This document shows positions 8,023-16,273 of a stretch of 64,000 bases of DNA, in pieces (positions within the stretch are counted from its first letter, which is position 1; the number at the start of each line of letters is the position of its first letter). The DNA comes from Paenibacillus albidus (GTDB taxonomy: Bacteria > Bacillota > Bacilli > Paenibacillales > Paenibacillaceae), in NCBI RefSeq assembly GCF_014644435.1, contig NZ_BMKR01000021.1, positions 1 to 64,000 of the forward strand, read 5' to 3'. The translations under genes were made by a program, and so were the position numbers. A model generated the notes under the pieces. It did not search any database and was not told where the DNA came from. It saw only the letters and a list, made by a program, of their open reading frames with translations.

Positions 8023-9315
8023 ATGGTGCATCAGGAGTTCATAGGAAGAGAAGCGGTAGTGGCGAAAAGGGGGGAGTATTTCTACCCGTGCACGGTGCAC
8101 TTTTACCGGGATTCACCCCAGCTTGTGCGTGGGAGCATGCAGTTTGTATATGATGAAAAAGGCAAGCGGTACACCGATTTTTTTGCCGGTGTGTCGGTAG
8201 TGGCTTGCGGCCACTGCAACCCGGCCATCACATCCAGGACCATAGAGCAGCTGCAGCAGCTCCAGCATACAACGACGATCTATCTTACCCAGCCTGCTGT
8301 GGATTTGGCGGAACGGCTGGCGGAAGTGCTGCCGGGCAGCATGTGCCGAACGTTTTTCGTCAACAGCGGCTCCGAAGCGAACGAAGGTGCTTTGCTGCTG
8401 GCCCGCATGCATACCGGCCGCCAAGGGTTCCTGGCGCTGGAGAGCGGACTGCATGGACGCACCAATCTGACCATGAGTGTAACCGGTCTGCCCATGTGGA
8501 GAACGGACCGCTATCTGGCCGAAGAGGTATCCTTTATCGAACGGCCCTATCATCCGGAGCTTAGCCTGGATGATGCGGCAACGAGGTCGCTGGAGAGCCT
8601 GAAGCGTGTTCTGGAACAGAAGGGGCATAGCTTTGCGGCCATGATCGTAGAGCCTATCCAGGGGAATGGAGGCATGATTATGCCGGTCTCCTGGTATTTC
8701 CGTGAGCTGAAGGCACTGCTGGATGAGCATGGTGTACTGCTGATCGCCGACGAGATTCAGACTGGCTTTGGCCGGACCGGAGCGATGTTCGCTATGGAGC
8801 ATTTCGGGGTGGTGCCGGATATCATCAGTATGGCAAAAGCGCTGGGCAATGGTGTTCCGGTAGCTGCATTCGCAACAACGGATGATATTGCCCTTTCGCT
8901 GAACCGGCCGTCTGCCTCCACCTTCGGCGGGAACCCGGTCTCTGCGGCTACAGCGCTGGCCGTACTGGATTATATCCGGGATGAGCGACTGCCGGAACGA
9001 TCCGCAGAGCTGGGCCAACGTCTGCAGGCGGGACTACTGGCCTTGCAGGAACGTTACCCGGAACTGATTGCCGATGTCCGGGGAACCGGGCTGATGCTGG
9101 GGGCGGAACTTAGCGGTGAAGACGCAGCGGCTGCGGCCGGGATCACCGATGATATTCTGGAAGAGATGAAGGACCGCGGCTACTTGATTGGCAAAAACGG
9201 AGTAGGCCGCAATGTGCTGGCTTTCCAGCCCCCTCTGATCATCACAGCCGGGGATATTGATGGTATGATTGCTGTATTGGATGAAGTGCTGCTTCAAGTA
9301 CGGAACAGGAAATGA
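8023..9315 (+). CDS. Class III pyridoxal-phosphate aminotransferase
   Basis: A 430-residue PLP enzyme of the class III (ornithine/alanine-glyoxylate type 2-like) aminotransferases. It shows the cofactor-binding NSGSEANEGAL (about 114-124), DEIQTGFGRTG (about 243-253) and the Schiff-base Lys272 in SMAKALGNG. The ATG at 8023 is preferred over an upstream GTG because AAAGTGAGGG precedes it. The amino donor and acceptor cannot be told from sequence. It is 18 nt ahead of the prenyltransferase, so the two are probably co-transcribed, and both may also be read from the upstream EET operon. Its link to electron transfer is not established in any characterised EET locus I know. Confidence 0.85.
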   Translation: MVHQEFIGREAVVAKRGEYFYPCTVHFYRDSPQLVRGSMQFVYDEKGKRYTDFFAGVSVVACGHCNPAITSRTIEQLQQLQHTTTIYLTQPAVDLAERLAEVLPGSMCRTFFVNSGSEANEGALLLARMHTGRQGFLALESGLHGRTNLTMSVTGLPMWRTDRYLAEEVSFIERPYHPELSLDDAATRSLESLKRVLEQKGHSFAAMIVEPIQGNGGMIMPVSWYFRELKALLDEHGVLLIADEIQTGFGRTGAMFAMEHFGVVPDIISMAKALGNGVPVAAFATTDDIALSLNRPSASTFGGNPVSAATALAVLDYIRDERLPERSAELGQRLQAGLLALQERYPELIADVRGTGLMLGAELSGEDAAAAAGITDDILEEMKDRGYLIGKNGVGRNVLAFQPPLIITAGDIDGMIAVLDEVLLQVRNRK

Positions 9316-9333
9316 AGAAAGAGGAATAATGCT

Positions 9334-10218
9334 ATGGTTATATTCAATGTATTCAAAAACGCTGCACTCAAGCTGAAGTTGTTCAGTGAACTGGTAATGT
9401 TCTCGCACACGTTATTTTCACTGCCTTTTGCGATCATCTCGATGGTCTGGGCGGCAGGCGGATGGCCTTCGGGACATGTAATGCTGTGGGGACTTATCGC
9501 TTTGATCGGGGCACGTAATGGCGCCAATGCGTTCAACCGCCTGGTAGACCGTACGTTTGACGGCCAGAATCCGCGTACGGCGCACCGGCATTTACCGCAG
9601 CGGCTGCTGGCAGAAAAAGAAGTTATTTTATTCATTATTATTAACTACGTCCTGTTCATCGCTGCTTCCGGTATGCTGAATTTATTATGTCTGTTGCTGT
9701 CTCCGGTAGCGATCGTACTCATTTCGTCGTATTCCTACACCAAGCGGTTCACGTTCCTCAGCCATCTGTATCTGGGTTTTGTGATTGCTTCCGCGCCGAT
9801 TGGCGCCTGGTTTGCTGTGACGGGGACGATTGCCTTTACGCCTTTTGTGATCGGAACTGTCGTAATGCTCTGGATTGCCGGTTTTGACATTATTTATGGC
9901 ACCCAGGATATTGATTTTGACCGGCGGCATGGACTTTGGTCGATCCCGAGTTTTTTCGGCCTCGAGAATGCCCTGCGAATCTCAAAAGGGCTGCATTTCA
10001 TCATGATCATGCTGTTGCTGCTTCTGTATTTATGGCGTGATCTTGGCTGGATTTATCTGGTGGGCATTGGCCTGGCTACCATGCTCTTAATGACTGAACA
10101 CAAGATTATCAAACCCTCGAACCGCCGCTTGATGCATGTGGCTTCTTATAATCTGAATCAGGTCATCAGTATGGTGATTTTGTTCAGTGCGCTGGCAGAT
10201 TATTTTTATTTGGGCTAG
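9334..10218 (+). CDS. dmkA: UbiA-family aromatic prenyltransferase, probable demethylmenaquinone-forming DmkA
   Basis: A 294-residue membrane enzyme with about eight helices that transfers a polyprenyl chain to an aromatic ring. Both Asp-rich motifs are present: NAFNRLVDRTFD (Asp72, Asp76) and DIIYGTQDIDFD (Asp185, Asp192, Asp196). The motif spelling, with NPRTAHRHLP just after the first motif, resembles the 4-hydroxybenzoate/MqnP branch rather than classical MenA. In Listeria the EET locus has its own prenyltransferase (DmkA), making a separate demethylmenaquinone pool. The presence of a prenyl diphosphate synthase pair in the convergent block supports the same role here. The ATG at 9334 follows AAAGAGGA. 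A MqnP-like role in a futalosine route is the main alternative. Confidence 0.8.
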   Translation: MVIFNVFKNAALKLKLFSELVMFSHTLFSLPFAIISMVWAAGGWPSGHVMLWGLIALIGARNGANAFNRLVDRTFDGQNPRTAHRHLPQRLLAEKEVILFIIINYVLFIAASGMLNLLCLLLSPVAIVLISSYSYTKRFTFLSHLYLGFVIASAPIGAWFAVTGTIAFTPFVIGTVVMLWIAGFDIIYGTQDIDFDRRHGLWSIPSFFGLENALRISKGLHFIMIMLLLLLYLWRDLGWIYLVGIGLATMLLMTEHKIIKPSNRRLMHVASYNLNQVISMVILFSALADYFYLG

Positions 10219-10409
10219 GGCAACGGGGCGGGGAGGCGCTTCACTGCGCAGAATATTTGGACTTCCGGTCGCTGTTAGGCTCAGATTTCTTTAATTGTAG
10301 CAGGAGTCAGCGGTAGAAATCCGACCCTAAAGGCGAACGCTGCGCTCCTCCAGTTCCAAAATTCCGCTCCGTTCCGTCCCTGATCTGCTGGTAGCTGAAG
10401 CTTGAGTCT
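10219..10409. other. Intergenic stretch, possible dispersed element
   Basis: No gene or strong terminator was seen. The text has an uneven, GC-skewed look with short echoes (GCGCTTCACTGCGCAG, GCGAACGCTGCGCTCC). It resembles non-coding repeats I associate with Paenibacillus genomes, but no second copy lies in this window, so repeat status is unproven. Confidence 0.3.
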
Positions 10410-11321
10410 TTAGCGATGCTGTGTATACCGGTTACCCGGGTGAAGATTCTGCACCGCTGTAAGCTCCTCGGCAGAGAGCGGAGGGGTCTTTGCGGCGGAT
10501 ACGTTTTGCCGCAGCTGCTCCAGGCTGCTCGCACCGGGGATAATTACGGCTACGGCCGGATGGGCCAGCGGATAACGCAGCGCGGTTTGGGAGATGGATC
10601 GGGTGCTGCCGGCCAGCTCGACCAGACGCTTATGCATTTCCGGCAGCTCCGCGCTGCTGTAATTCAAGTATCCCTTGGCCATTTTTCGCTGCCCGTACTC
10701 TGTGAGAATGCCGCCGGCGAGCGGACCACGGGCGATCAGGCTAATCCCGTGCTCTGCGAGCAGCGGGAGTACTTCTTCCTCGGGCCGTCTGTCGAGAATG
10801 TTGTATTGGCTCATAACACTGACAATGCCGGAGTGCTTCACATATTCACGAATGACATTTGGGCGGATGGAAGAAATGCCGTAATACCTGATAACCCCAT
10901 CTTGTTTCAGCTCTTCAAAAGCTTCGATGGTTTCCCCGATCCGGTCCTCCATGGTTCCGCCATGCAGCTGGTAGAGGTCGATGTAATCCGTTTGCAGCCG
11001 TCTAAGGCTGTCTTTGACCGCCGACTTAATATAAGACTTCGATGCATCCCAGCTCCACCCGTCCTGACCCGGGATTCTGCGGTTGCCTACCTTGGTTGCC
11101 AGCACAACGTCCGCACGACGGTGACGGATGGCTTTGCCTACGATTTCTTCATTCAGCCCTGCATCATATAAATCTGCCGTATCGAGAAAGTTAATGCCCT
11201 CCGCTAATGCTTCATCCACAATCGCAACGGCCTTGGCTTCCTCCGTCCCGAGCGACATACAGCCTAAACCGATTTCACTTACGTATAATTCCGATTGACC
11301 CAAGCGGTTTTTATTCATCAT
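10410..11321 (-). CDS. Aldo/keto reductase
   Basis: A 303-residue NADPH-dependent oxidoreductase with the AKR barrel. The catalytic tetrad is visible as Asp47 and Tyr52 (FLDTADLYDAG), Lys77 (LATKVG) and His120 (YQLHGG). The cofactor-side ARGPLAGG and IPGASS segments are present. AAAGGATCAG precedes the double ATG. It is read convergently toward dmkA and separates the two EET blocks. Close relatives are general carbonyl reductases with broad substrates, so a role in electron transfer is not implied. Confidence 0.88.
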   Translation of the reverse strand: MMNKNRLGQSELYVSEIGLGCMSLGTEEAKAVAIVDEALAEGINFLDTADLYDAGLNEEIVGKAIRHRRADVVLATKVGNRRIPGQDGWSWDASKSYIKSAVKDSLRRLQTDYIDLYQLHGGTMEDRIGETIEAFEELKQDGVIRYYGISSIRPNVIREYVKHSGIVSVMSQYNILDRRPEEEVLPLLAEHGISLIARGPLAGGILTEYGQRKMAKGYLNYSSAELPEMHKRLVELAGSTRSISQTALRYPLAHPAVAVIIPGASSLEQLRQNVSAAKTPPLSAEELTAVQNLHPGNRYTQHR

Positions 11322-11445
11322 CTGATCCTTTCTGTAATCCGTTTTATTACTTTATTATAACCATGAACGGTATCCGAAGAGTAGTCTCTACGGATGAGGT
11401 CTAATACAGTGGAAATGGGAAACACTCTTCTCCGGAGCAATAACA

Positions 11446-11489
11446 AGAAAAAAGCTGCCCGCCAGCCATTAAGGCAGCTGGGGCAGCTT
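11446..11489 (-). terminator. Terminator of the pplA-ndh2-hepS-dmkB block
   Basis: Read on the minus strand, AAGCTGCC with CTGG pairs with the mirror arm and is followed by TTTTTTCTTGTT. It lies 17 nt beyond the dmkB stop. Confidence 0.85.
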
Positions 11490-11505
11490 GTTAGGTCATA
11501 AATGA

Positions 11506-12486
11506 TTAATGGTCACGTCCTGCGAAATACTGGAGCAGAGTCTTTAGATCAGTATGAGCCGGATAATGAGAGAGCTGCTCGACAATGGCAGCGGCCTGTT
11601 CCAGGTAATCTTGGCTGACTTGCTCAGTACGGTAAAGAGCATCGCTGTTCTTGATCAGCTGCAATACGGTATCCACTTCCGCCTCGGAGGAGGCGGGGCC
11701 AATGGTGCGAATTGCAGGTGCGAGCTTCGGGTCCTGGAGGGCGAACAGCACAGGCAGTGTGACCTGACCATGCCGCAGGTCACTTCCAGCCGGTTTGCCG
11801 AGTACCTCTGCAGACTGCGTGAAATCCAGCAGATCATCCTGAATTTGAAAAGACATGCCAAGCGCTTCGCCGAACGTGTACAGCAGGTCTGCGATCTCCT
11901 CGGGGCTCTCTGCCGAGAGGGCGCCTACCCGTAAGCAGGTGGCCATCAGCAGGGCTGTTTTGTTGCGTGATTTCTCAAAATACTGCTCCATGGTGAGATC
12001 ATAATCGTATGCATGCTCCATTTGTTGATATTCGCCGAGACAAAGCTGGGCGGTAGCGACAGAGGATAGATCATGCACGTAACGATTCTTGTCTCCGGTA
12101 TATTTACTTAGGAGCTCAATGACCCGGGCAGACATATAGTTGCCAATATGCACAGCCGGTAAAACACCGGTTCTGGTATGAAGTGCGGGTTCACCGCGCC
12201 GCAGCTCGGCATTATCAATAATATCGTCATGAATTAAAGAAGCGGCGTGGATAAATTCAGCGGCAGCAGACAGTTGCAGGGTTCTGCGGTCAACCGGCTT
12301 GCGTCCGAAGCGGCTGCCCACGATCACCATCAGCGGGCGCAGGCGTTTGCCTCCCGAGCCAATGAGTCCAAGAATACTCTGCTGCAGTTGGGAACGGGGC
12401 GGGACATCTTTATCACGTGCGACCAAATTCTCGATTTCGCGGTTAATTTGATTAAGATTGATATTTAAGGCTTCATGCAGCTTCAT
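11506..12486 (-). CDS. dmkB: Polyprenyl diphosphate synthase, catalytic subunit (DmkB/HepT-like)
   Basis: A 326-residue trans-prenyltransferase that chains isoprene units to make the quinone side chain. It has GGKRLRP, the first Asp-rich motif LIHDDIIDNAELRRG (Asp87, Asp88, Asp91) and the second FQIQDDLLDF. The frame stays open further upstream, but the ATG at 12486 with AGGTGGG before it matches the family N-terminus. The small gene just upstream looks like the partner subunit, as in HepS/HepT. It lies in the same minus-strand block as ndh2 and pplA, so the product probably supplies DmkA at the far side of the locus. Confidence 0.85.
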   Translation of the reverse strand: MKLHEALNINLNQINREIENLVARDKDVPPRSQLQQSILGLIGSGGKRLRPLMVIVGSRFGRKPVDRRTLQLSAAAEFIHAASLIHDDIIDNAELRRGEPALHTRTGVLPAVHIGNYMSARVIELLSKYTGDKNRYVHDLSSVATAQLCLGEYQQMEHAYDYDLTMEQYFEKSRNKTALLMATCLRVGALSAESPEEIADLLYTFGEALGMSFQIQDDLLDFTQSAEVLGKPAGSDLRHGQVTLPVLFALQDPKLAPAIRTIGPASSEAEVDTVLQLIKNSDALYRTEQVSQDYLEQAAAIVEQLSHYPAHTDLKTLLQYFAGRDH

Positions 12487-12502
12487 TATGGATTCCCACC
12501 TG

Positions 12503-12952
12503 TCAAATGGCTTTGCTTGTGCGATTACGTCCCTTGTACTCCTGGTCCAGGAACAGCGCCATTTCAGCAGCCGGATTTTCTTGGGTCCAATCTCCGCTCG
12601 AGCGCCTGATCTGCATTTTTTTAATGGATGGGGCCAGATAGGCCACCAGGTCAAGCTCACGGCATTTCACGGCAAACTGCAAATAAAAGCTGTACAGATA
12701 ATCTCCGTCCAAAATGTTGCGGGTGAGGTCGGGATGATGTGGGACACATTCCATATGACGCTGTGCAGCCAGCGTGAGAATAGTGTAAAGGCCAAGCAAA
12801 TGGACTTTGCGGGTGTATTCCAGATCATAGCGTTCCAGTACCGGGAGCAGCTGCTCACATTCGACCAGAGAGAGATGAAGCTGAATACCGGCGATCGGTG
12901 ATATTTCAGCTTGCAGCAACCGGAAGGTATCTTCAATGAGTTGTCTGTTCAC
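12503..12952 (-). CDS. Small HepS-like partner subunit of the prenyl diphosphate synthase
   Basis: A 149-residue protein that starts with GTG behind AAGGAGAG. The segment from about residue 78 to 112, ILDGDYLYSFYLQFAV then ELDLVAYLAPSIKKMQ, resembles the conserved part of heptaprenyl diphosphate synthase component I. The classical HepS is about 250 residues, so this is a shortened form with the C-terminal part missing. It ends 17 nt before dmkB starts, as expected for an obligate heterodimer. The assignment rests on this one conserved block plus context; a different regulatory partner of dmkB is possible. Confidence 0.6.
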   Translation of the reverse strand: MNRQLIEDTFRLLQAEISPIAGIQLHLSLVECEQLLPVLERYDLEYTRKVHLLGLYTILTLAAQRHMECVPHHPDLTRNILDGDYLYSFYLQFAVKCRELDLVAYLAPSIKKMQIRRSSGDWTQENPAAEMALFLDQEYKGRNRTSKAI

Positions 12953-13085
12953 AAGATTCTCTCCTTCTTGTCGGTTTTGCCGGAAGAAACCCTATCCCAG
13001 ATTATCCCTACAAAACCCTTCTTTAAAAATGTCCTGCTATCCTAAAAATGACAGGTGACGTCTGTTTTCTGCTTGTTAAATAAGG

Positions 13086-13116
13086 AGAGTAATGTGTCAG
13101 AAGGACACATTACTCT
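13086..13116 (-). other. Perfect 13-bp hairpin between ndh2 and the hepS-like gene
   Basis: AGAGTAATGTGTC and GACACATTACTCT pair perfectly around a 5-nt loop. On the minus strand only TCCTTATTT follows, a weak tail for a terminator. It may end a fraction of pplA-ndh2 transcripts, protect an RNA end, or be an operator. Confidence 0.6.
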
Positions 13117-13211
13117 AAAAGTACCTCATATGAGCTATATAAACACAGAATCTACACAAATTAAGAATATCATTGGATTATCCCCTGAAGGGTCATGAAA
13201 TAATAATCTTA

Positions 13212-15092
13212 TCAGTCCGTGTACAAGTACCAACGCCGTACGAGCGGGAGTCTCTTCCACTGCTTTTTGAGCCAAGGGAGTACATAGTAGTCCAGGCCAA
13301 AGGTGCTGCCCGATCCGCCGATGCAGGCAATCGCAGCTGCCACGTACCACAGCATTTCTGTAGAGGCCATTTTGGAAGACCAGATCATTGCGGCCATTCC
13401 TATCGTAACTATGGAAGACAGGGCTGTGAACAGACCAACGATAAGCATAATACCGAAGACGATCTCGGCACATACCATACCGATTTGGAACCATTTCGCG
13501 AGGAAGGTGTAGCTTCCGTCGGTGTTGTAGAACATAAGATCCATGAACCAGTTGGTGATGTCATAGACAAAACCCGGAACCGGCAAGGCTTGAACGGCTT
13601 CTTTAGCCGTGGACACTGCGGAAGCTGCCGATTGTGCGTCTACCGTGTCCTTGACTGCGTCTACCGCTTGGCTTGCTGCCGATGCAGCATCTGTAGCATA
13701 AGGAGCGGCAGGGATCAGGAAGATCTTATTCGGGTCTTCCCATATCTTCTTAAGCTTGTCGATTCCTTCATATAACCACATTCCCCCGAGCAGAACACGG
13801 AGCGGAACGATCCAGAAATTCGGCGAGCGTTTGGAGAAATGGCCGCCCAGAAAGCTCTTGCGGTTCTCCACATGGAAGAATTCATGCATCATATAAGTCC
13901 AAACTTTATTGAAGCCAACAACCTGTGACAGGTAGAACATGTTAATCATATGTTTGGACAACATCGCCATGAAGCCGGTAAGCATGAACAATTTGCCTGG
14001 AAGTCCGACATTTGCAACGCCGTAGCGGCTGCCGATGGATACCATCGTGCCGTGGAAAGCGGGCTTGTAGGCTTTCTTGGCCGTGCCGTTAATGTCTGCC
14101 GCAATGTTGCCGGCCACTACCGGAGCCGCTTGTTCTGCGTTCTCAACCATTTGCGGAACAGGACGGGTCTCACCTTCAGGGATGTAGAAGATATTGTCCC
14201 CAACTACGTAAACATTCTTGTGGTCCACACTTTCCAGGTGTTCATTGGTAACGATCCGCTTGCGTCCTTCTTGCTTCACTTCAAGGTTGCCTACGATCTC
14301 GGAGCCTTCAACACCGGCAGTCCAAACGACAGTGTGCGCATCCACTACGTTTTTCTCGCCAAGGGCAATATTGCCTTTGCCTACTTCGGTGATTTTGGCG
14401 CCGGTCACGATTTCTACATTAAGTTTCTTCAGATAAGCCGTTGCTTTCTGGATCAGCTTATCCGGCAGGATCGGCAGGATCTTAGGTGCCATATCCGCAA
14501 CGACCAGCCGCACATCGGAAGGATCAATGTAGAACTCTTTGCAGAGCTCTTCGCGGTACTCCGCCATCTCGCCTACGAGTTCAACGCCGGTAAACCCTGC
14601 ACCAATGATGACAAAGGTCAGCATGGAGCGGCGGACCGCCACATTTTTTTCCTTCGCGGCTTGGGTGAACATATCGCGGATTTGACGCTTCAGGGCTACT
14701 GCATCGTCATTGGACCAGAAGGAGAAGGTGTTTTCTTCTGCGCCCGGAATCCCGAAGAAAGTCGGTTTGCTTCCTGTGCCGATAACAAGGTAATCATAGG
14801 CATAGGCAGCTTTATCGGATGTAAGCTTTTTGCCTTTGAAATCAATATTGCTGATTTCATCGAGAACAACATCTACTTTAAGGCCAGCAAAGATTTTTTT
14901 AAGATCAATTTTGATCGAATCCTCAGGAGCGCGGTTTGCGGAAACCTCATGCAGCTCAGTCAATAGAGTGTGGTATGGATTTCGGTCAATCAGCTTGATT
15001 TCAACTTCTTTGTTGTTCTTAAATTTCTTCGCTAGTTTTTTGGCCGTAAGAACGCCGCCGTAACCGCCGCCCAAAATGACTATTTTTTTCAA
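13212..15092 (-). CDS. ndh2: Type II NADH dehydrogenase with membrane extension (Ndh2 of EET)
   Basis: A 626-residue flavoprotein that oxidises NADH and reduces a quinone at the membrane. The usual NDH-2 part (about 1-400) has the FAD site GGGYGGVLTAKKL, the NADH site VIIGAGFTGVEL and the FAD-contacting YVVGDN. The C-terminal 200 residues are an added membrane domain resembling DoxX, with several helices interrupted by an Ala-rich linker (ATDAASAASQAVDAV). Common NDH-2 enzymes stop near 400 residues. The extended form is the hallmark of Ndh2 in flavin-based extracellular electron transfer. It starts with TTG behind GAGGTGAG and lies 47 nt downstream of pplA. Confidence 0.9.
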   Translation of the reverse strand: MKKIVILGGGYGGVLTAKKLAKKFKNNKEVEIKLIDRNPYHTLLTELHEVSANRAPEDSIKIDLKKIFAGLKVDVVLDEISNIDFKGKKLTSDKAAYAYDYLVIGTGSKPTFFGIPGAEENTFSFWSNDDAVALKRQIRDMFTQAAKEKNVAVRRSMLTFVIIGAGFTGVELVGEMAEYREELCKEFYIDPSDVRLVVADMAPKILPILPDKLIQKATAYLKKLNVEIVTGAKITEVGKGNIALGEKNVVDAHTVVWTAGVEGSEIVGNLEVKQEGRKRIVTNEHLESVDHKNVYVVGDNIFYIPEGETRPVPQMVENAEQAAPVVAGNIAADINGTAKKAYKPAFHGTMVSIGSRYGVANVGLPGKLFMLTGFMAMLSKHMINMFYLSQVVGFNKVWTYMMHEFFHVENRKSFLGGHFSKRSPNFWIVPLRVLLGGMWLYEGIDKLKKIWEDPNKIFLIPAAPYATDAASAASQAVDAVKDTVDAQSAASAVSTAKEAVQALPVPGFVYDITNWFMDLMFYNTDGSYTFLAKWFQIGMVCAEIVFGIMLIVGLFTALSSIVTIGMAAMIWSSKMASTEMLWYVAAAIACIGGSGSTFGLDYYVLPWLKKQWKRLPLVRRWYLYTD

Positions 15093-15139
15093 AAGAAACT
15101 CACCTCATTCGTCTGATTAGCTGCAAGAGGGCCTACGAA

Positions 15140-16042
15140 TTATTTCGCGCCTTCAAGTGCTTTTTCTGCCAGTGTAAAGTATTCGCCAACATGGATGCTT
15201 ACGCCGGAAATGGCATCGGTTTTGCCTTCGGCATCCAGAGTGGGAGCAGCACCTTTGTTCTCAAGGAAATAAGCTTCGGCTTTCTCGATTTCTTCATGCC
15301 ATTCAGCTTGTGCGCCGCCAGCTTTCATGCCATATTTGCCATCGATGGAGAACTGTTTCTTGTCATCGCCGGCTTCATTAACACCGCTGAATTTGACAGC
15401 TACGATGTTGCCTGCGGCTACAGTCAGGTCCACAGTGGATTTCCAGCCGGATTTGGCATCCATTTCACCTTCGGCATGGTAACCTCCGTCTTTATAAGTG
15501 CCAACTTCTACAGGACCGGCAGCCAGAGCGGCTTTGGCGGATTCTACGAAGTCGTTGACATGTACGGATACGCCGGAAACGGCATCAGTCTTGCCTTCTG
15601 CGTCAAATGCAATGGCAGCTGGATCTTGCTTCTCTACCAGGAACGCTTCAGCTTTGGCCGCTTGTTCATGCCATTCAGCTTGTGCGCCGCCTTTTTCCAC
15701 CAGGCCGTATTTGCCGTCTTCGGATACTTTTTTCTTCAAATCGCCAGCGTTGTTTATGTTAAAAGCATTCCAGTCAGCCTTGGTGATCTTGCCGCCTTCA
15801 ACTGTGAGCAGGGAATACGTCTGCCAGCCGGTCTTCTCATCAGCAGGAACTGTACCAAAGTAAGTACCGTCTTGATAAGCGCCAGCCTCACTTGCAGCAG
15901 GAGCCTTGGTGGCGTCAGCAGCAGGGGCAGTTGTCTCAGCAGGTGTGTTGGATGCGGCAGGGGCATTATCTGTATTGCTGCCACAGCCTGCAAGCAGACC
16001 CAGCATTAGAGCGCTCGACAAAATTACAGAAAACTTTTTCAT
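15140..16042 (-). CDS. pplA: PplA-like extracellular lipoprotein with two FMN-binding domains
   Basis: A 300-residue lipoprotein that should carry covalent flavin outside the cell and pass electrons to external acceptors. A signal peptide ends in lipobox LAGC (Cys20). A flexible Ala/Pro/Thr linker (about 25-55) is followed by two repeats of about 110 residues. Each repeat ends in a flavinylation-like motif: DAVSGVS (Asp153-Ser159) and DAISGVS (Asp276-Ser282). Listeria PplA has the same two-domain plan with Thr acceptors; here both acceptors would be Ser and the preceding Ala is Val. The ApbE-type flavin transferase needed for attachment is not in this window. The ATG follows GGAGG, and the gene leads the pplA-ndh2 operon. 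Confidence 0.85.
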   Translation of the reverse strand: MKKFSVILSSALMLGLLAGCGSNTDNAPAASNTPAETTAPAADATKAPAASEAGAYQDGTYFGTVPADEKTGWQTYSLLTVEGGKITKADWNAFNINNAGDLKKKVSEDGKYGLVEKGGAQAEWHEQAAKAEAFLVEKQDPAAIAFDAEGKTDAVSGVSVHVNDFVESAKAALAAGPVEVGTYKDGGYHAEGEMDAKSGWKSTVDLTVAAGNIVAVKFSGVNEAGDDKKQFSIDGKYGMKAGGAQAEWHEEIEKAEAYFLENKGAAPTLDAEGKTDAISGVSIHVGEYFTLAEKALEGAK

Positions 16043-16080
16043 TTGATATGACCTCCAAAAAAATAGTTTAAAATATATAT

Positions 16081-16129
16081 ATTAAAATGTAAAACATTTT
16101 AATAGCTAAGGAAGTGATAAAAATCACTT
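16081..16129 (-). promoter_or_regulatory. pplA promoter with perfect CRP/FNR-like palindrome
   Basis: At 16112-16129 stands AAGTGATAAAAATCACTT, a perfect 7+7 dyad with a 4-nt centre in the GTGAT-N4-ATCAC style of the CRP/FNR family. A minus-strand -10 TTTAAT at 16081-16086 would place the box centre about 46 bp before the start, near the classical activator position. Confidence 0.6.
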
Positions 16130-16132
16130 TCT

Positions 16133-16150
16133 AAATGACATAAATCACTT
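16133..16150 (-). promoter_or_regulatory. Second CRP/FNR-like box before pplA
   Basis: AAATGACATAAATCACTT matches the perfect box at 15 of 18 positions and lies 21 bp further upstream, two helical turns away. Confidence 0.5.
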
Positions 16151-16273
16151 TTGAATTGGACTGTAGACCTATAATATAACAGCTATATGACATATATCGG
16201 CATCCATTAAAAAAAAATTTAATAATTTGCTTTCTGGTTCGATGGCATTTTAGCACAGATATAAGTTTTAAAT

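Noticed and set aside
13950-14966. Long open frame opposite ndh2
   Set aside because: It is a shadow of the highly conserved ndh2 frame with no start signal and no recognisable domain.
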